Origin: Cacajao melanocephalus
Lineage: Eukaryota > Chordata > Mammalia > Primates > Pitheciidae
Direction: 5' to 3'
Length of the DNA: 64,000 nt
Assembly: GCA_963573385.1 (NCBI GenBank)
Contig: CAUYLG010005306.1
Coordinates: 119,501-183,500 of the forward strand
Part shown: positions 28,463 through 38,496 of the stretch, one piece after another
Position numbering within the stretch: position 1 is the stretch's first letter
Layout: every line of letters begins with the position of its first letter
The notes under the pieces: model-generated
The model's database searches: none
Seen by the model: the letters and a program-made list of their open reading frames with translations, nothing else
Told to the model about the DNA's origin: nothing
Translations under genes and position numbers: made by a program

Positions 28463-28655
28463 AGTTGGAGTTTCTAAATTCTGGCTATAGATTAGAATAT
28501 CTTGGGGAGAGTGTTTGTTTGTTTGTTTGTTTGTTTGTTTGTTAATTATCAAGGCCTAAGCCCTATTGAGTCTCAGTTGTCGGAGCATCAGGGTTTTACC
28601 AAAACTCCCTGGGTGATTCTAGTATGCAAACAGGATTGAAACCCAGCGGTCTGAG
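28463..28655 (+). mobile_element. hAT miniature element, MER5/MER58 group, with internal (GTTT)n
   Basis: 'gtttctaaattctggctata', 'gattagaatatcttgggga', 'aggcctaagccctattgagt' and 'ctccctgggtgattctagta' follow the MER5/MER58 order. A (GTTT)n run of about eight units has expanded inside it at 28513-28543. Confidence 0.7.
28513..28543. repeat. (GTTT)n microsatellite
   Basis: A pure tetranucleotide run inside the hAT element. Confidence 0.95.
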
Positions 28656-28669
28656 CCATGGACAGTGAT

Positions 28670-29085
28670 TCTGTTTCACCTTGTCAATGCATGGCTTAGG
28701 AATGGGCACATGGCAGGGCATCCTAGCAGAACATGAGGAGAAATTTGTGTATGTAGGAACATGATTCTGGAAAAATTCTCCTCTCTTCCAAAAGTAGACT
28801 TGAGGAAAATGACCTTTTGGCCCTGGGTGATGTTAGATCTGGATCTCTCATCTGGAACAAGATGCAGGGCCACCGTCATCTTGCTTAAAGCCTGAGGATG
28901 AAGTCAACATGTGGAAGAGGAAAGAGACAAGAGACTTCGTCATGAAGATGCCTTAGTAAACATGCCTGGACCCTGACTCCTTGGATCTTCCTGTTTCATT
29001 AATTAGCTGCATTATTTTTAAAAATCCAGTTTGAGTTACCTGTTGGTTGCAGCCAAAGCATTCTAATTTCTATAACATTCCAGAA
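28670..29085. repeat. Possible ancient repeat (LTR-like end), family not assigned
   Basis: The end 'tccagtttgagttacctgtt' and 'ggttgcagccaaagcattct' resembles the 3' end of several ancient mammalian repeats. The upstream part ('gatgaagtcaacatgtgg...gaagatgcc') is compatible with this. The evidence is weak. Confidence 0.4.
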
Positions 29086-29843
29086 TCTGCTCAGACCTCC
29101 CTGACCCAACCTACAAACTCAGTCATTTTGTCCACACAGACATGCTGACACTGCAGCTGCTTCTGACTGTTGCCACCCTCTGGTGATATTTCCATGGTTT
29201 TACTAATATTTTCTCTCTCAGTAGAATGGCTTTGTTTTTCACACTACTTCCATTATTATATTCCAAATACAGAACTGCTAAAACTCAATAGAATTTTACC
29301 TCTTTTTTACTGAATAGTCCAAAAAGGTTTCTTTGATACAATGAATGAGGAACACAGACTCCTTCCATCCTGGAACTCTCCCATTCCCAGATTCTTGACA
29401 TTTCCACTTGCTTGCAGCCAGCAGAAAGAAAAAGAGAGAATGCATAAAAAGAAAACATCCACTTCTGAAATCCTTAGCTCAGCAGCAGCACGTATCACTT
29501 CTGCTCTTAAAACAAAGTTGTCTTATGGCTACAAGTAGTGCTAAGGAAAGCTGGGAATATGGCCTTGCTACATGCCATGGACGACATAAAACAGGGATTT
29601 TGTGAACAGCTGGTAGTTTCTGCCAGAAAGACTCACGTCAAATCTCACCTTCCCAATCACTCAGCCATCTAGGATCTCTATTCTGCCTATGGCCCTTTGC
29701 AGTCTGGGAGGTAACATTAGTTGTGCTGGAGTTATGAATGATACTTCCACCTAGTTAACATTTTCTCTCCCACTAGATTGTAATTTATTGAGAATAGGAA
29801 AGGTTTTTATGGTCCCCTTTCCTGTCCATAGTACCTTTATCTT
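29086..29843. other. Unassigned non-coding sequence
   Basis: No gene or repeat recognised. Overlapping short frames at 29307-29605 on both strands have no domain. Confidence 0.4.
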
Positions 29844-29990
29844 GAAGCAATGGTTCTGAAACTAGAGATACAAGAGAATCACGTGGAGGACTTGCTATAG
29901 CACAGTTGCAAATTCTGGTCCCCAGAGTTTCTGGTTCAGTTGATCTGGGATAGAGCCTAAAAATTTGCATTTCTAACAAGTTTCCAGGTG
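29844..29990 (+). mobile_element. MER5A-like hAT miniature element
   Basis: 'aatggttctgaaac', 'aagagaatcacgtggagg', 'cttgctatagcacagttgc', 'ccagagtttctggttcagtt', 'aatttgcatttctaacaagt' and 'ttccaggtgat' follow the MER5A consensus closely. The right terminal part is missing. Confidence 0.85.
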
Positions 29991-31068
29991 ATAATGGTGA
30001 AACAATGGACCTATATCAATTCTTACTTGATTTTGCAGTTAACAAACAGTAAGAGGCACACTTGTGAGTTTTTAGTAGTGAAAGGGAGGCACAGAAGACA
30101 GGCTTATGCTACCTTTTGAATCTATACCAACTACTTGTCTTCCTCTGCTCCATAACCCTCTTGTTTTTACTTGTGTGTATCCCATCTAACTGGAGCAAAG
30201 CAACCCAAGGAGAGAACTTTCGGCTATTTTCAAAAACATATATCTTTTAAAAATAGAATAAATGTAAAAAACCTAATTTGAAAAATAATTTGAGTTAAAA
30301 TATGTTAATTTAATTTTAAAATCCTCAAATTTGTCCTGGGAAAGGAAGATAAAATACTAATAGATTCATGACAATAAGAACTCTTTTGAATCACTATTTG
30401 TCATGATAATGATAAAATTTCCAGTTAGGAAAATCACATGTCCTTTGAAGTGACAGTGAATTTTAAGTGTATTTTTAAATAGCATTTTTCACGTGGAAAC
30501 TCAATACAGCTTTATTCCACACAACAAGGTGTTCACTTTTGAAAACTCTATCACTGGGTGTAAATTTTCTCTTTAAAAGAATCAAGACATTTTTAGGCTG
30601 GCAAAACATTTCTGACATTTTAACAAATTAACTGTCATATTTTGTCTGGAAGAAAGAGTAAGAAAAAAATTGTATGAGTCAAATGAGTTGCTGTGTCACA
30701 GGAAATCATAAAAGAATCCTGTTGATTTGAGCCATCTGAAATTTAACCAAACCCTGGACAATATAGCATTGGTAAAAAAGAGGCACCAGCGAAGCATGCT
30801 AATTGAACTTTTAGAATTTGAATAACACTTCACTCTAATCCAGTGGATTTACCAAGCATCAACCCAATATTTGCTTATAAGCGTAAAGTAGAAGAAACTC
30901 CAACGAAGTGATCATATTGGAGGTGAGGAAATGTAATCTCTTTAAAAGTAAAACTGGCTTACATTGGTTTAGTGTTGGGTGCAGAAAACCTGTAATGGAT
31001 TAAAACAATGGTTATAACCTGCTATAAGTAGAGGGTCAACTTAACTTTGGTTATTAAAATGTACCTGT
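29991..31068. other. Unassigned AT-rich non-coding sequence
   Basis: No gene or recognisable repeat. Confidence 0.4.
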
Positions 31069-31258
31069 GTCGGGAGGGGAGCATCACATGGGGGAAATAG
31101 CAGGGGGTGGGGGGCATTGGGGAGGGATAGCAGTAGGAGAAATACCTAATGTAGATGACGGGGCAATGGATGCAGCAAACCATCACCAGGGCACGTGTAT
31201 ACCTATGTAACCTGCAAGATCTGCACATGTACCCCAGAACTTAAAGTATAATAAATTA
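31069..31258 (+). mobile_element. L1 LINE 3' end, strongly 5'-truncated
   Basis: Only the last part of an L1 3' untranslated region: 'cgggaggggagcatcacatg', a G-rich tract, 'ggagaaatacctaatgtaga', 'cacgtgtatacctatgtaac', 'gcacatgtaccccagaactt' and 'aaagtataataaa'. It fits a primate L1. The G-rich tract at 31103-31126 has four runs of three or more G with short loops, a canonical quadruplex motif. Confidence 0.92.
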
Positions 31259-31310
31259 TTTTAAAAATATGTGTCTAAACAGAAGTTTCATTTAAAATAT
31301 ATATGTGTTG

Positions 31311-31600
31311 GGCCAGGCGCTATGGCTCACACCTGTAATGCCAGCACTTTGGGAGGCCGAGGTGGGCAAATCACTAGGTCAGGAGATTGAGAGCATCCTG
31401 GCTAACACGGTGAAACCCCGTCTCTACTAAAAATACAAAAAATTAGCCGGGCGTGGTGGTGTGCGCCTGTAGTCACAGCTACTAGGAAGGCTGAGGCAGG
31501 AGAATCGCTTGAACATGGGAGGCAGTGGTTGCAGTGAGCCGAGATCGCAGCCACTGCACTCCAGCCTGGGCAACAGAGCGAGACTCTGTCTCAAAAAATA
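31311..31600 (+). mobile_element. Alu element (AluS/AluY-like)
   Basis: A full dimer from 'ggccaggcgctatggctcac' to 'gcgagactctgtctcaaaaa'. It has 'cactttgggaggccgaggtg', 'cggtgaaaccccgtctctac', 'ttagccgggcgtggtggtg' and 'cagtgagccgagatcgca'. CpGs are better kept than in the other Alus here, so it is the youngest-looking Alu in the window. Its A tail runs directly into the AT-rich array that follows. Confidence 0.95.
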
Positions 31601-31617
31601 AATATATATATATATAT

Positions 31618-31648
<31 letters not shown>

Positions 31649-31927
31649 TAATATATATATATACATATAACATATATATACATTATATATACACATATTA
31701 TATATATTCCATCCCTCGCAGGTGACATATATTTATACACATACATTATATGTATGTATATATGTACACATGACATATATACATACATTATATGTATGTG
31801 TATATATGTCATATACATATGACATATACATATGACATATATATACATACATTATATGTATGTGTGTGTATATATATATGTCACCTGTGAGGGATGGAAT
31901 ATATATAATATGTATATATGTGTGTCT
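31597..31927. repeat. AT-rich array with large inverted repeat, grown from Alu tail
   Basis: Starts as (TA)n and (CA)n after the Alu tail. A 14-base GC-containing motif is present three times: 31709-31722 in one orientation, and 31884-31897 and 31928-31941 in the other. With its TA-rich flanks the first pair forms an inverted repeat with arms at about 31685-31750 and 31855-31915. Smaller palindromes based on 'tatgtcata' lie between them. The tyrosine-rich frames here are translated simple sequence. Confidence 0.88.
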
Positions 31928-31945
31928 CCTGCGAGGGATGGAACA

Positions 31946-32508
31946 TTTAAATAGGGTAGAGCGTGGAATAGAGTAGTTGGTCATAGAAATAAGGACTAAG
32001 GGCATTGCTTTCTGGGAAAGTAATTTTGATAGAGAATGATGATAAGTAAGACAAAGTTTCTAGCAAGTTAAACTCCGTAGTTTGGGCCCCAAGCAACAAA
32101 AGCACAATGGATCCTGGGAGGGCAGAGGCCAAGAGAGCCCTGAAAGGTAGGATGATCGGAAATATTATCTAAAGTGAAACACTTTTGTGAGTAAAAGGGG
32201 GTATTATTAATAACATCACCAGGGATATAGACATAAACTGGTACTGTCTCAGAAAAACGCAAGCGTATGTTTCCCTAACTCGTAGGTGAAGAATACTAGA
32301 TGAACTTTAGGAGATTAAGATCATTGAAAGAAAATTAAGACAAACTTTATTAGTTCATTAGGTTGATCTTGAGCCTAGAAGTGATTATCCTTGTGGATTA
32401 TCTAGATTAGTTTGAAATCCTGATATTTTGGGGTTATATCAGCATTATCAGTTCTCTTAGATAATTAGAACTGCTTGGCTTACAGAACACGTCTCAATCA
32501 AACAACAT
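31946..32508. other. Unassigned non-coding sequence
   Basis: No gene or repeat recognised. Confidence 0.4.
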
Positions 32509-32730
32509 GTCGGAGGCAGTACTGCACAAGGGTCAGCATGGCCTCAGGACTCACACAGACCTCAGTGGGGAATGTAGCTCTGCTACTTTCTAGCTGTGTG
32601 ATCTATCTCAACCTGTATCCTCATCTGTAAAACAGGGATAAGAATAACTACTCCCTCAGGATGTTGCAAGGATTGACTTATATGATATATGAGTGTTTTA
32701 TACAGTGTACTCAGTAACTGTTTTCATTAA
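32509..32730 (+). mobile_element. MIR SINE, long copy
   Basis: 'ggactcacacagacctcagt', 'gctctgctactttctagctg', 'tgtgatctatctcaacctgt', 'cctcatctgtaaaacaggga', 'gataagaataactactccct' and 'gttgcaaggattgactta' follow MIR from the 5' part to the 3' end. This is the best-preserved MIR in the window. A minus-strand L1 inserted just downstream. Confidence 0.88.
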
Positions 32731-32747
32731 TGCCTGTGCTACAGAAT

Positions 32748-34247
32748 TTTTTTTAATCCCAAATCTTTTGTAAAAAAAAATTAAGATTCAGAGGGTCCAT
32801 GTACTTGTTTCTTACGTGGGCATTAAATGTGTAATGGTGGGGATTAGGATTCTAGTGTACTCATCACCCAAATATTGAACATTGTACCCACTAGATAATT
32901 TTTCAGCCCTCACCCTTGTACCCTCTTCCCACTTGTTGAATTCCCAGTGTCTGTTATCGCCATCATTACGTCCATGTGTACCCTTTGTTTAGCTCCCACT
33001 TATAAGTGAGAGCATGTGATATTGGATCTTCTGCTTCCAAGTTAGTTAGGATAATGACTTCCAGCTCTAGCCATGTTGCAAAGAACATGACTTTGTTCTT
33101 TTTTTATGGCTGCATAGTATTCAATGGTGTATGTACCACATTTTCTCTATCTAATCAACCATTGGCAGACACTTAGGTTGATTTCATTACTTTGCTATTG
33201 TGAATAGCACTGCAATAAACATCTGAGTTCAGGTTTTGTTTTGTTTTTAATGTAATATTTTCTCTTTCTTTGGGTAGACTCCTAATAGTGGGATTGCTGG
33301 GTTAAACAGTAGTTCTATTTTTAATTATTTGAGATATCTCCATATTGTTTTCCATAGAGGTTGTACTACGTTACATTCCTACCAACAGTGTATTAGCATT
33401 CCCTTTCTCTAAATCCATGCCAACATCTGTAATTTTTTTTACTGCTTAGTAATAGCCATTCTGATTGGTATGATATTTCAGTGTAGTCTTAATTTGCACT
33501 TCTCTGATGATTAGTGATTTTGAGCATTTTTTCATGGATTCATTGGTCACTTATATTTCTCCCTTTAAGTGTCTGTTCATATTCTGTGCTCAATTTTTAA
33601 TGGGGTTGCTTGTTTTTCTTGTTGTTTGAGTTCCTTGTAGATTCTGGATATTAGTTTTAATTGGAGGCATAATTTGCAAATATTTTCTCCCATTCTGTAG
33701 ATTGTCTATTTATTATTTCTTTCAGTGTACAGAGTTTTTTAGTTTAATTAGGTCTCATGTGTTCATTATTGCTTTTTGTTGCATTTACTTTTGGGGTTGT
33801 TGTCATGAATTATTTGCCTAGGCTAATGTTTAGAAAAGTTTTTCCTAGGTTTTCTTCTAGAGTTTTTGTAGGTTCGGCTCTTCTATTTAGGTTTTTAATC
33901 CATCTTGGGTTAATTTTTGTATATGACGAGGGACAGAGGTCCTGTTTTATTCTTCTGCATATGGCTAGCCAATTATTCAGCATTATTTATTGAATAGTAA
34001 ATTCGTGCCACATTGTTTACTTTCACCAACTTTATTGAAGATCAGTTGGTTGTAGTTATGTGGCTTTATTTCTGGATTCTGTTCCATTGATCTATGTCTA
34101 TTTTTGTACCAGTACCATGCTGTTTTAGTTACTAGAACCTTGTAGAATAATTTGCAGTCAGGCAATGTGATGCCTGCAGATATGTTCTTTTGCTTATAAG
34201 TGCTTTGGCTATTCAGGCATTTCTTTTTAGTTCCATATGAATTTACA
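32748..34247 (-). mobile_element. L1 LINE, 5'-truncated, minus strand, with target-site duplication
   Basis: Starts with a T run (tail), then 'gattcagagggtccatgtac', 'cccacttataagtgagagca', 'ctgcatagtattcaatggtg' and reversed ORF2 up to 'cttttagttccatatgaat'. The flanks carry a probable target-site duplication: 'tgctacagaat' near 32737-32747 and 'tgctacataat' near 34248-34258. Its sequence is older than the L1 at 7857 (L1PB/L1MA age). Confidence 0.9.
32990..34240 (-). pseudogene. L1 ORF2 pseudogene, C-terminal third
   Basis: The minus-strand frame at 33983-34165 reads KTAWYWYKNRHRSMEQNPEIKP and NYNQLIFNK, the region after the reverse-transcriptase core of L1 ORF2. The rest, to about 32990, is broken by stops and shifts in all frames. 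The copy lacks endonuclease and polymerase motifs because it is truncated at its 5' end. It is a dead copy. Confidence 0.85.
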
Positions 34248-34258
34248 TGCTACATAAT

Positions 34259-35668
34259 CTTAAACTTAGAAAAGACACACAAATCATTTTTCAAGTCTTT
34301 TGTTCTAATTTATTTATTCAGTAGGTATTTATTGAACCCCTAATACATATTAGGTCTTCTGCTAGACATAAACTATGAAAGAACAAAAACATCTTGTTCT
34401 GAAACTAACAGAGAGTCTAGAATACTGAGGAAACAGAATATCAAATAAGGAAACAATCACACATAATATTTCACTGGGATTTCTATGAAAGTCAGCTATC
34501 TCATATTTACAAGAGGAAAATTTGACTTATTCTTTGAGAATGAGATGGATTTTTCAATAGTTGAGAAAATTTTTGTATTGAAAATATAACTTTGAAACAC
34601 AAAACAGAGTAGAGGGGTGTCAGTGTATTATCTGATTTCATTAGCCCAGGAAAGACATAGTTCTATATTTTTTCCCTCAGAAAAGAAGGCAATTATACCA
34701 AAACTATAACCTGCTCATGACATGGCAGTTTATTCAGATTGGTTGGATCAAAACAACAGATCTATGTCTTTAGTATTTGTGTGTTACACAGATGCATAAA
34801 TGGATCTTATTATGCACATTTATGGTTAAAACAAGTTTCTTAGTTAGAATACCATTAGTTTATAATCATGTGCTGTTTCTTTACTTTATAATCGTGTAAA
34901 ACTTATGACAGCAGAGAAAAAAATAGGTGCGTGAGTTTAAAAGCAATATATTTTCTTCGATATATTGACTTACTATATGCAGAGTATATGCATATTACAT
35001 GAGCCAGCTACTCAAAGAATCTTCACGTCGCAGACTGTCTTCAAAGTAAATTCTCATGAAATTATTTTGAATGTAGGTCCTCCTTAGCAGCTCTTTCTAG
35101 TAAATTTTAACAATTTTATAACTTTGACAATGGCTTAATGTAAACTCACATGTAGAAACTGGGTACAAAATGTTAGTTTTTTCAACCTCTTTTAAAAGTT
35201 TCAGCTCCCTTAACACATGAATGAAGATACTTTGCAGCCAATATAGAGATTGTGGAGATGGCAGAGCATGAGGCAACCACTGACTGGAAAACTCGTCTCA
35301 GTGCAGCATCTGCTTGAACTGGTCCTGCTAAACGTCTACTTTATTCAATGTTCGTCAGCAAAATATTTTTTAAAAAGCAAAAACAAACAAACAGTAAAAC
35401 AAAGAATCTCAGTGCGGTCAATGTTTTATTAAACGCTTAAGAAAAGAAAACATACCCTGCCCATGTGCTGCTATGTATCTTCATGCTCTGTCTAGTAGGG
35501 GTCCCTGATTGTCAAGAAGAAAATTAACTTCTGAGAAGAGTCTTTTTCTGCACTTCTTGGTCATGTACCAGTTACTTAACGCTTTTCTTTTCTTTTCAAT
35601 AAGACTCTATACATATGAGACTTGAAAGTCTTGCAAATTATACTTCTCATTTTAAAGAGCATTATAGG
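34259..35668. other. Unassigned non-coding sequence
   Basis: No gene seen. The piece at 34313-34450 ('aggtatttattgaaccccta...taggtcttctgctagacata') resembles the ancient repeat motif also seen at 2015-2110. The rest is AT-rich and unassigned. Confidence 0.4.
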
Positions 35669-35718
35669 CTGTTGTTTGTAACTTCGGAGTGAGGCAGATC
35701 TGAAGTTACAAACAACAG
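35669..35718. repeat. Perfect 17-base inverted repeat (hairpin)
   Basis: 35669-35685 and 35702-35718 are exact reverse complements around a 16-base spacer. The right arm falls inside a MIR, at a point where MIR has unrelated sequence. Confidence 0.9.
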
Positions 35719-35905
35719 ATCTCTGTTGAACTCTCCACTCATTTATTATTTGACCCTAGGCAAAATACTTAACCTTTTAATCTTCCATCTCTCAAGCAGC
35801 TAAAAGTGAAGAAAGACACCTGTTTCCTAGGGTTGTTAAAATAATTAAATGAGATAATGTAAGAAAGATTCTTCACAATAACAAGCACTCATAAATTAAT
35901 AGCAA
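35686..35905 (+). mobile_element. MIR SINE fragment carrying a hairpin insertion
   Basis: 'ggagtgaggcagatctgaag' is the MIR 'ggagtcagacagacctgggt' segment. After the hairpin arm come 'ttatttgaccctaggcaaaa', 'tacttaaccttttaatcttc', 'gggttgttaaaataattaaa' and 'tgagataatgtaa', in MIR order. Confidence 0.75.
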
Positions 35906-37779
35906 TAAAAGTGAAAGTGGGCCTTCATTATTAAAATGTTACAAAATATAGTAACTCTAAAAATTACCATAGTATAACTTTTATCCAGGAATATTGCCAT
36001 TGACTTTTCATCCAAGATGAAAGACTGCAAACTCTGTTTTTGCTTTGTGTAGGATTGTATCCACGGTGATTAATACAGTACTCAGAACATGCTATTTATA
36101 TTTAGTTCAGATATAGGTAGTTGAGATGATCAATCTCTTATAGCCTTAAACTACTGTTCTAATGGGTGTCTTTTATGCAGTAGGTTAAATGTGAATCAAA
36201 GCCTTCTGATGTCTATTTCTGAGTCAAATGTTCAGTGACATGAGAGATAAAAGAGAAAAGGAAATTTGCTTTTCGCATTCAAGTCATTGAGCTTGTCTGC
36301 AGCAGCCAGTGCTTCGTTGTCTTCACAGTGTATTGTCCCCTTGGGGATTATTGTAGGCAGAGATCCCTGCACACTGGTTAGAACTTGTCTGGTCTTGAAA
36401 TGGAGGTTATCACAACTTCTGTGATAGTGATGCCAGGGCTTGCTTTCACTCTTAACCCTCATCTTGCTTCAATATGGTGGTTTCCAATTAACTTCAAAGA
36501 CCATACCATGTATAGGAAACTCTGATTAAGTGGAACAAAAATCTCGCTTAACGTTTGAAGTTCATGGGAATGTTAATGAGAAGAGAGCATAATTATCACT
36601 GTGTAAAAATAGAAAGTTAACGTCTAGCTCTAGTCATATTTTTTTGTTATTTGTCACAGACAAATTCATCCAAGATATGCAAAGGTAAATAAATACAACT
36701 CAGTAAGGTATTATCTAAATTTATTTACAGTGAAAAACACATGTTTGATAACCATTGTCTAATTAGGAAAATAGTTTCTAACTTCTCCCTTTGTTTCAAA
36801 TTTGAAACACATTTGTTTTCCATTAAAATATAGTTTGTAAATGCAATGAACCAGAAATTTAACTGTAAGCAAATTGTGCTTTCACTTTAGTCCAGCACTG
36901 TTTGATAGAGTGTTTCACAGGCAATTTTACCTATTATTTCCAGGCAGTATGAAAAAGTGCCCCTTCCCTTCAATTTCCCCTAAGGAAAGTCTTCTTTCTG
37001 TGGAGGGGAGTAGAGAGAGTAATATAAGATCTGGAAGAATCTGTGAGAAATTGAGAACATTGGTATCACCAGACATATCGTTTAGTAGAAAATAATAGTA
37101 AGAACATATGTTGAACATACTCATTCATTCTATATTTTGTTGCACTGTTTGGAACTATTAATAACACGTAACGGACTGATCATGTTTTTCGGCAAAAAGA
37201 GGATGGATATGAATTATGATGTGTGTAGAGCAGTTTCACATTTCACAGTGAGATTTTTATCTCTGGGCTCCAATATGATTTAAGAAAGACAAATTAATAT
37301 GCCAAACATGAGCCTGAGGAGCCAGTCCACAGCTATGATGGTGCCCTGCGAAGAAACCTGAGCTGAGATGAAAGTAGGAAGACCCTGAGATCCACTCTCA
37401 GTTCTATCATTTACTGCCTCCTGCTCCTGTACAGGGAGAGGTTATTTTACTGCTCTGATTGTTACACAGTCTTATCTCAAAAGAAGACACAATATAAATC
37501 AAAGTGCATTGGAAACAATATGATTGTTCTTTTAACCAGGAAACTTTGCCCTTTAAAAGTTATCTATATGTTTTTTCACTGGCATTTAATTTTAACCTGA
37601 AGCAGTAAGTCTTGCTATTGAAGAGTAAGGTGTACTTTGAAGTTTTGCTTAGCAAAAGTGTTCTGCTTGAAGTTTATGAGATGCATAGGTTTTATAGAAT
37701 GAAATTTATCCAGGAAGATGAAACATAATTGAAAATTATATTAACATGATACAGAAGTTTAGAAATAAAAAGGAGCTAC
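35906..37779. other. Unassigned non-coding sequence
   Basis: No gene, exon or recognisable repeat. Frames at 36232-36462 and 36874-37124 show no known domain. Confidence 0.4.
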
Positions 37780-37989
37780 ATCTACCTTCATGAAATCCAT
37801 GTTTTTGGCTCCCACATATAAGAGCACATGTGATATTTATTTTTATATGCTTGGCTTATTTCACTTAACATAATGACCATACCTGTTATTGCAAATGGCA
37901 GGATTTCATTCTTTTTGATGGCTGAATAGTATTCCATTTTGTATATATGCCACATTTTAAAATCCATTCATCTGTTAATGAACGTAGAT

Positions 37990-38455
37990 TGATTCCGTAT
38001 CTTAACTATTGTGAATAATGCTGCAATAAACATGGTGGTACAGTTACCTCTATATATTGATTTTTTTCCTTTGGATATATAACCAACAGTGAAATTGCTG
38101 GATCATATGGTAGTTCTACTTTTTTTTTTTTTTTTGAGGAAACTCTGTACTGTTTTACATAAGGGCTGTACTACCGTACATTCCCACTGACAATGTGCAA
38201 GTGTTTCCCTTTCTATGTATTCTCACCAGCATTTTTTATTTTTTGTCCTTTTGATAATGTACATTCTAACTGGGGTGAGATGATATCTCATTGTAGTTTT
38301 GATTATTTATGTTTCCCTGATGACTAGTGATGCTAAGCATTTTTTCATACACCTGTTGAGGTATGAAAGAAGAAGATATGTAAATGTCTTCTTTTGAGAA
38401 ATGTATATTGAGGTCTTTTGCCCATTTTTTAGTTTGATTATTTAGGGTGTGTGTG

Positions 38456-38496
<41 letters not shown>

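Noticed and set aside
29307..29605. Possible small gene on overlapping frames
   Set aside because: No start context, splice pattern, domain or neighbour supports coding; frames overlap on both strands as expected by chance.
31427..32005. Several overlapping cysteine/tyrosine-rich frames
   Set aside because: They translate the Alu tail and the TA/CA array on both strands.
35669..35718. MicroRNA precursor
   Set aside because: The stem is only 17 base pairs, shorter than usual for a precursor, and it is explained by a fold-back duplication at a MIR edge.
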